A stretch of DNA of 64,000 nt from Streptomyces tubercidicus (GTDB lineage: Bacteria > Actinomycetota > Actinomycetes > Streptomycetales > Streptomycetaceae), in NCBI RefSeq assembly GCF_027497495.1, contig NZ_CP114205.1, positions 5,518,001 through 5,582,000 on the forward strand, read 5' to 3'. Below are positions 62,784 to 64,000 of the stretch, piece after piece (the first letter of the stretch is position 1; the number at the start of each line of letters is the position of its first letter). A model generated the notes under the pieces. It ran no database searches. It saw nothing but the letters and a program-made list of their open reading frames with translations, and had not been told where the DNA came from. The position numbers were made by a program, and so were the translations under genes.

Positions 62784-62899
62784 CCCCACCGGGGCACCGC
62801 GGGCGCCTGGCGCGTCCGCGGCGTCCCTGACAGCCCACCGGAGCCGGCGGTCACGGCACCCTCACCCTCACCGCCGGGCTGTCGGCTCCGGCACCCCGA

Positions 62900-62933
62900 C
62901 GAGGGCGGCACCTGTGCGGAGGTGCCGCCCTCG
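62900..62933. terminator. ppdK terminator, first copy of a repeated hairpin
   Basis: CGAGGGCGGCACCT and AGGTGCCGCCCTCG are perfect 14-bp arms around GTGCGG, followed by CTTTC. A second copy with one mismatch lies 354 bases downstream. Confidence 0.88.
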
Positions 62934-62978
62934 CTTTCGGGTGCGTGGCCGGTGGCCCATCTCTCGCGGGGCGGGCCG

Positions 62979-63188
62979 TCACATCCAGACGTTGTGGCCG
63001 CCGCCCCGCCATTCGATCAAGTCGTGGTCGTCGAGCGACACCACGTCGGTGTCCAGACCGGCCCGGCGCAGAAACTCCAGAAGATCGATGCTGCTGTACG
63101 CGAGGCCGAGGATCTCGCCCTCGATCGTGACGCGCCGGCCACCGGTCGGGGACGGCGGATGCACGATGACGGGCGGGTGCTCGGCCAT
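62979..63188 (-). CDS. Conserved small hypothetical protein
   Basis: 69 aa. MAEHPPVIVHPPSPTGGRR, then VTIEGEILGLAYSSIDLLEFLRRAGL, DDHDLIEWRGGGHNVW. It matches the small Streptomyces hypotheticals with this pattern, which have no assigned domain. GGAGG lies almost against the ATG, so initiation may be weak. Its 3' end lies 46 bases from the first repeated terminator and its 5' end 66 bases from the second, so it is bracketed by them. Confidence 0.72.
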   Translation of the reverse strand: MAEHPPVIVHPPSPTGGRRVTIEGEILGLAYSSIDLLEFLRRAGLDTDVVSLDDHDLIEWRGGGHNVWM

Positions 63189-63253
63189 GCCTCCAGCCTG
63201 CGCCTGTGGTCCCGGGGGTGCATCCGGTGGGGAGGAGTGGGGATCTCCGTGGA

Positions 63254-63287
63254 CGAGGACGGCACCTGTGCGGAGGTGCCGCCCTCG
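63254..63287. terminator. Second copy of the ppdK-type terminator
   Basis: CGAGGACGGCACCT and AGGTGCCGCCCTCG around GTGCGG, followed by TTTTCT. 33 of 34 bases match the copy at 62900-62933. The U-run makes it the better terminator on the plus strand. The remaining gap to the next gene (63288-63571) shows nothing else clear. Confidence 0.82.
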
Positions 63288-63571
63288 TTTTCTCCGGACT
63301 CCCCCCTCGGGAGCTGCCGCCACCCCGGTCGGCGCGGGAAGGCGGCCTTCAACGGGGCTGCCGAGCGGCCGGTTGTGTGCCCATCACCCCCCACGGGATC
63401 GAGCAACCCGGTCCGTTCGTGCCGCCGTTGAATTGAGTACAGCATTCCTCCGCGGGCCCTGGTGGCGCGACCACTTTCAAGTCTGGCCAAAAGGGCATGG
63501 TGACCGCGCGTGTTGGCGTGCATACTCAGGCGTGCCGGGGGCCGACTGAGGAAACCAGGGGTGGGGGTTCG

Positions 63572-64000
63572 GTGTTACGCGTCCATTTCAGTGGACTCGA
63601 TCTGGCCCGTGTGCGCATTGCGGCACGCCCGGACGCACTGTGGGAGACCGTCTTAAGCTTTCATCGGCTACGTGACAGACGGGACGATTCGGCGTTCGGT
63701 AAATGGCGATCGGAAACACGGGGAAGGTTGAATGGCGAAGCGCGTCTGCTGGCACCACTGGTGCCCACCCGCGGCTATTTTCCGGATTTCCTGACGCCCG
63801 CCGAAGGGCTGCTCGGGATGGGTGACGCGCTCGCCGCCCTGCGGGAGACGCCCTCCGGACGGCTGGGCGCCGAACTCGCCCGGCTCTCCACTGCCGCCCG
63901 CCCGTTCCCGTCCTGGATACGGGCGATGGCCGACGGCGACACCCGCGCCCTCGGCCGGCTCGCCGGGATACTCCAGCGCTACTACGAGGCGGCCGTCGCC
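63572..64000 (+). CDS. DUF5937/ArsR-like HTH regulator with two TTA codons, 3' truncated by the window
   Basis: 143 aa visible, GTG start after AGGGG. MLRVHFSGLDLARVRIAARPDALWETVLSFHRLRD is the start of the DUF5937/winged-helix regulators of actinobacteria; LLAPLVPTRGYFPDFLTPAEGL and ALGRLAGILQRYYEAAVA continue the helical N-terminal region. Codon 2 (63575-63577) and codon 33 (63668-63670) are TTA, read only by the bldA tRNA in Streptomyces. The DNA-binding helix lies beyond the window. Confidence 0.85.
   Translation, partial: MLRVHFSGLDLARVRIAARPDALWETVLSFHRLRDRRDDSAFGKWRSETRGRLNGEARLLAPLVPTRGYFPDFLTPAEGLLGMGDALAALRETPSGRLGAELARLSTAARPFPSWIRAMADGDTRALGRLAGILQRYYEAAVA

Overview
The window is high-GC actinobacterial chromosome, almost certainly Streptomyces. 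The evidence is a complete conservon (cvnA to cvnE plus a second P450), a formaldehyde dehydrogenase of the mycothiol-dependent type, many GTG starts, rare TTA codons confined to regulators, and a CIRCE element of the streptomycete form. Most of it reads as conserved core chromosome. I see no insertion sequence, prophage, CRISPR array, rRNA or tRNA gene. Small accessory patches lie at about 9.6-12.1 kb, 39-40.6 kb, 47.5-56.5 kb and 58-60 kb.

Layout. 1-9.6 kb: the 3' end of a SpoIIE-type phosphatase, hemW, a Uma2-family gene, a DUF3097 gene and an MBL hydrolase on the other strand, then hrcA-dnaJ behind a perfect CIRCE operator, and a nitronate monooxygenase coupled to rsmE. 9.6-19.9 kb: a large helical protein of unknown function, OsmC, a HIT protein, RNase Z, a secreted HAD phosphatase, a formaldehyde-detoxification pair (mscR-like plus MBL hydrolase), and a divergent GH4 glycosidase and PfkB sugar kinase. 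20-25 kb: phoH-ybeY-CNNM/CBS protein-(cytidine-deaminase-like)-era, an RNA-maturation cluster. 25-33.5 kb: an MFS/GH1 beta-glucosidase operon, an M4 protease with an emfourin-like inhibitor, leuA with a leucine leader peptide, a secreted SGNH hydrolase and a TerB-like protein. 33.5-40.6 kb: the conservon and a DUF397/HTH regulator pair. 40.6-47.4 kb: recO, uppS, zur, znuBCA with a Zur-box-like site, and glyS.

47.5-64 kb: a decayed NarL/LuxR response regulator, small membrane proteins, a TetR gene, an aldo/keto reductase, two DHA2-type exporters, two paralogous XRE regulators, a two-gene DUF6232 unit, dusB, a MarR gene, ppdK with a structured leader, a small conserved hypothetical, and the start of a regulator with two TTA codons.

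Two features seem least explained. One is the DUF6232-type membrane protein whose last 20 or so residues resemble the first 20 of the overlapping downstream protein; such paired Gly/Asn-rich motifs recall prion-like signalling pairs. The other is the conservon P450, whose otherwise universal ExxR is EVLW. Other good leads are a cytidine-deaminase homologue with no cysteine at all, the protease-inhibitor pair, and several operator-like inverted repeats next to regulators.
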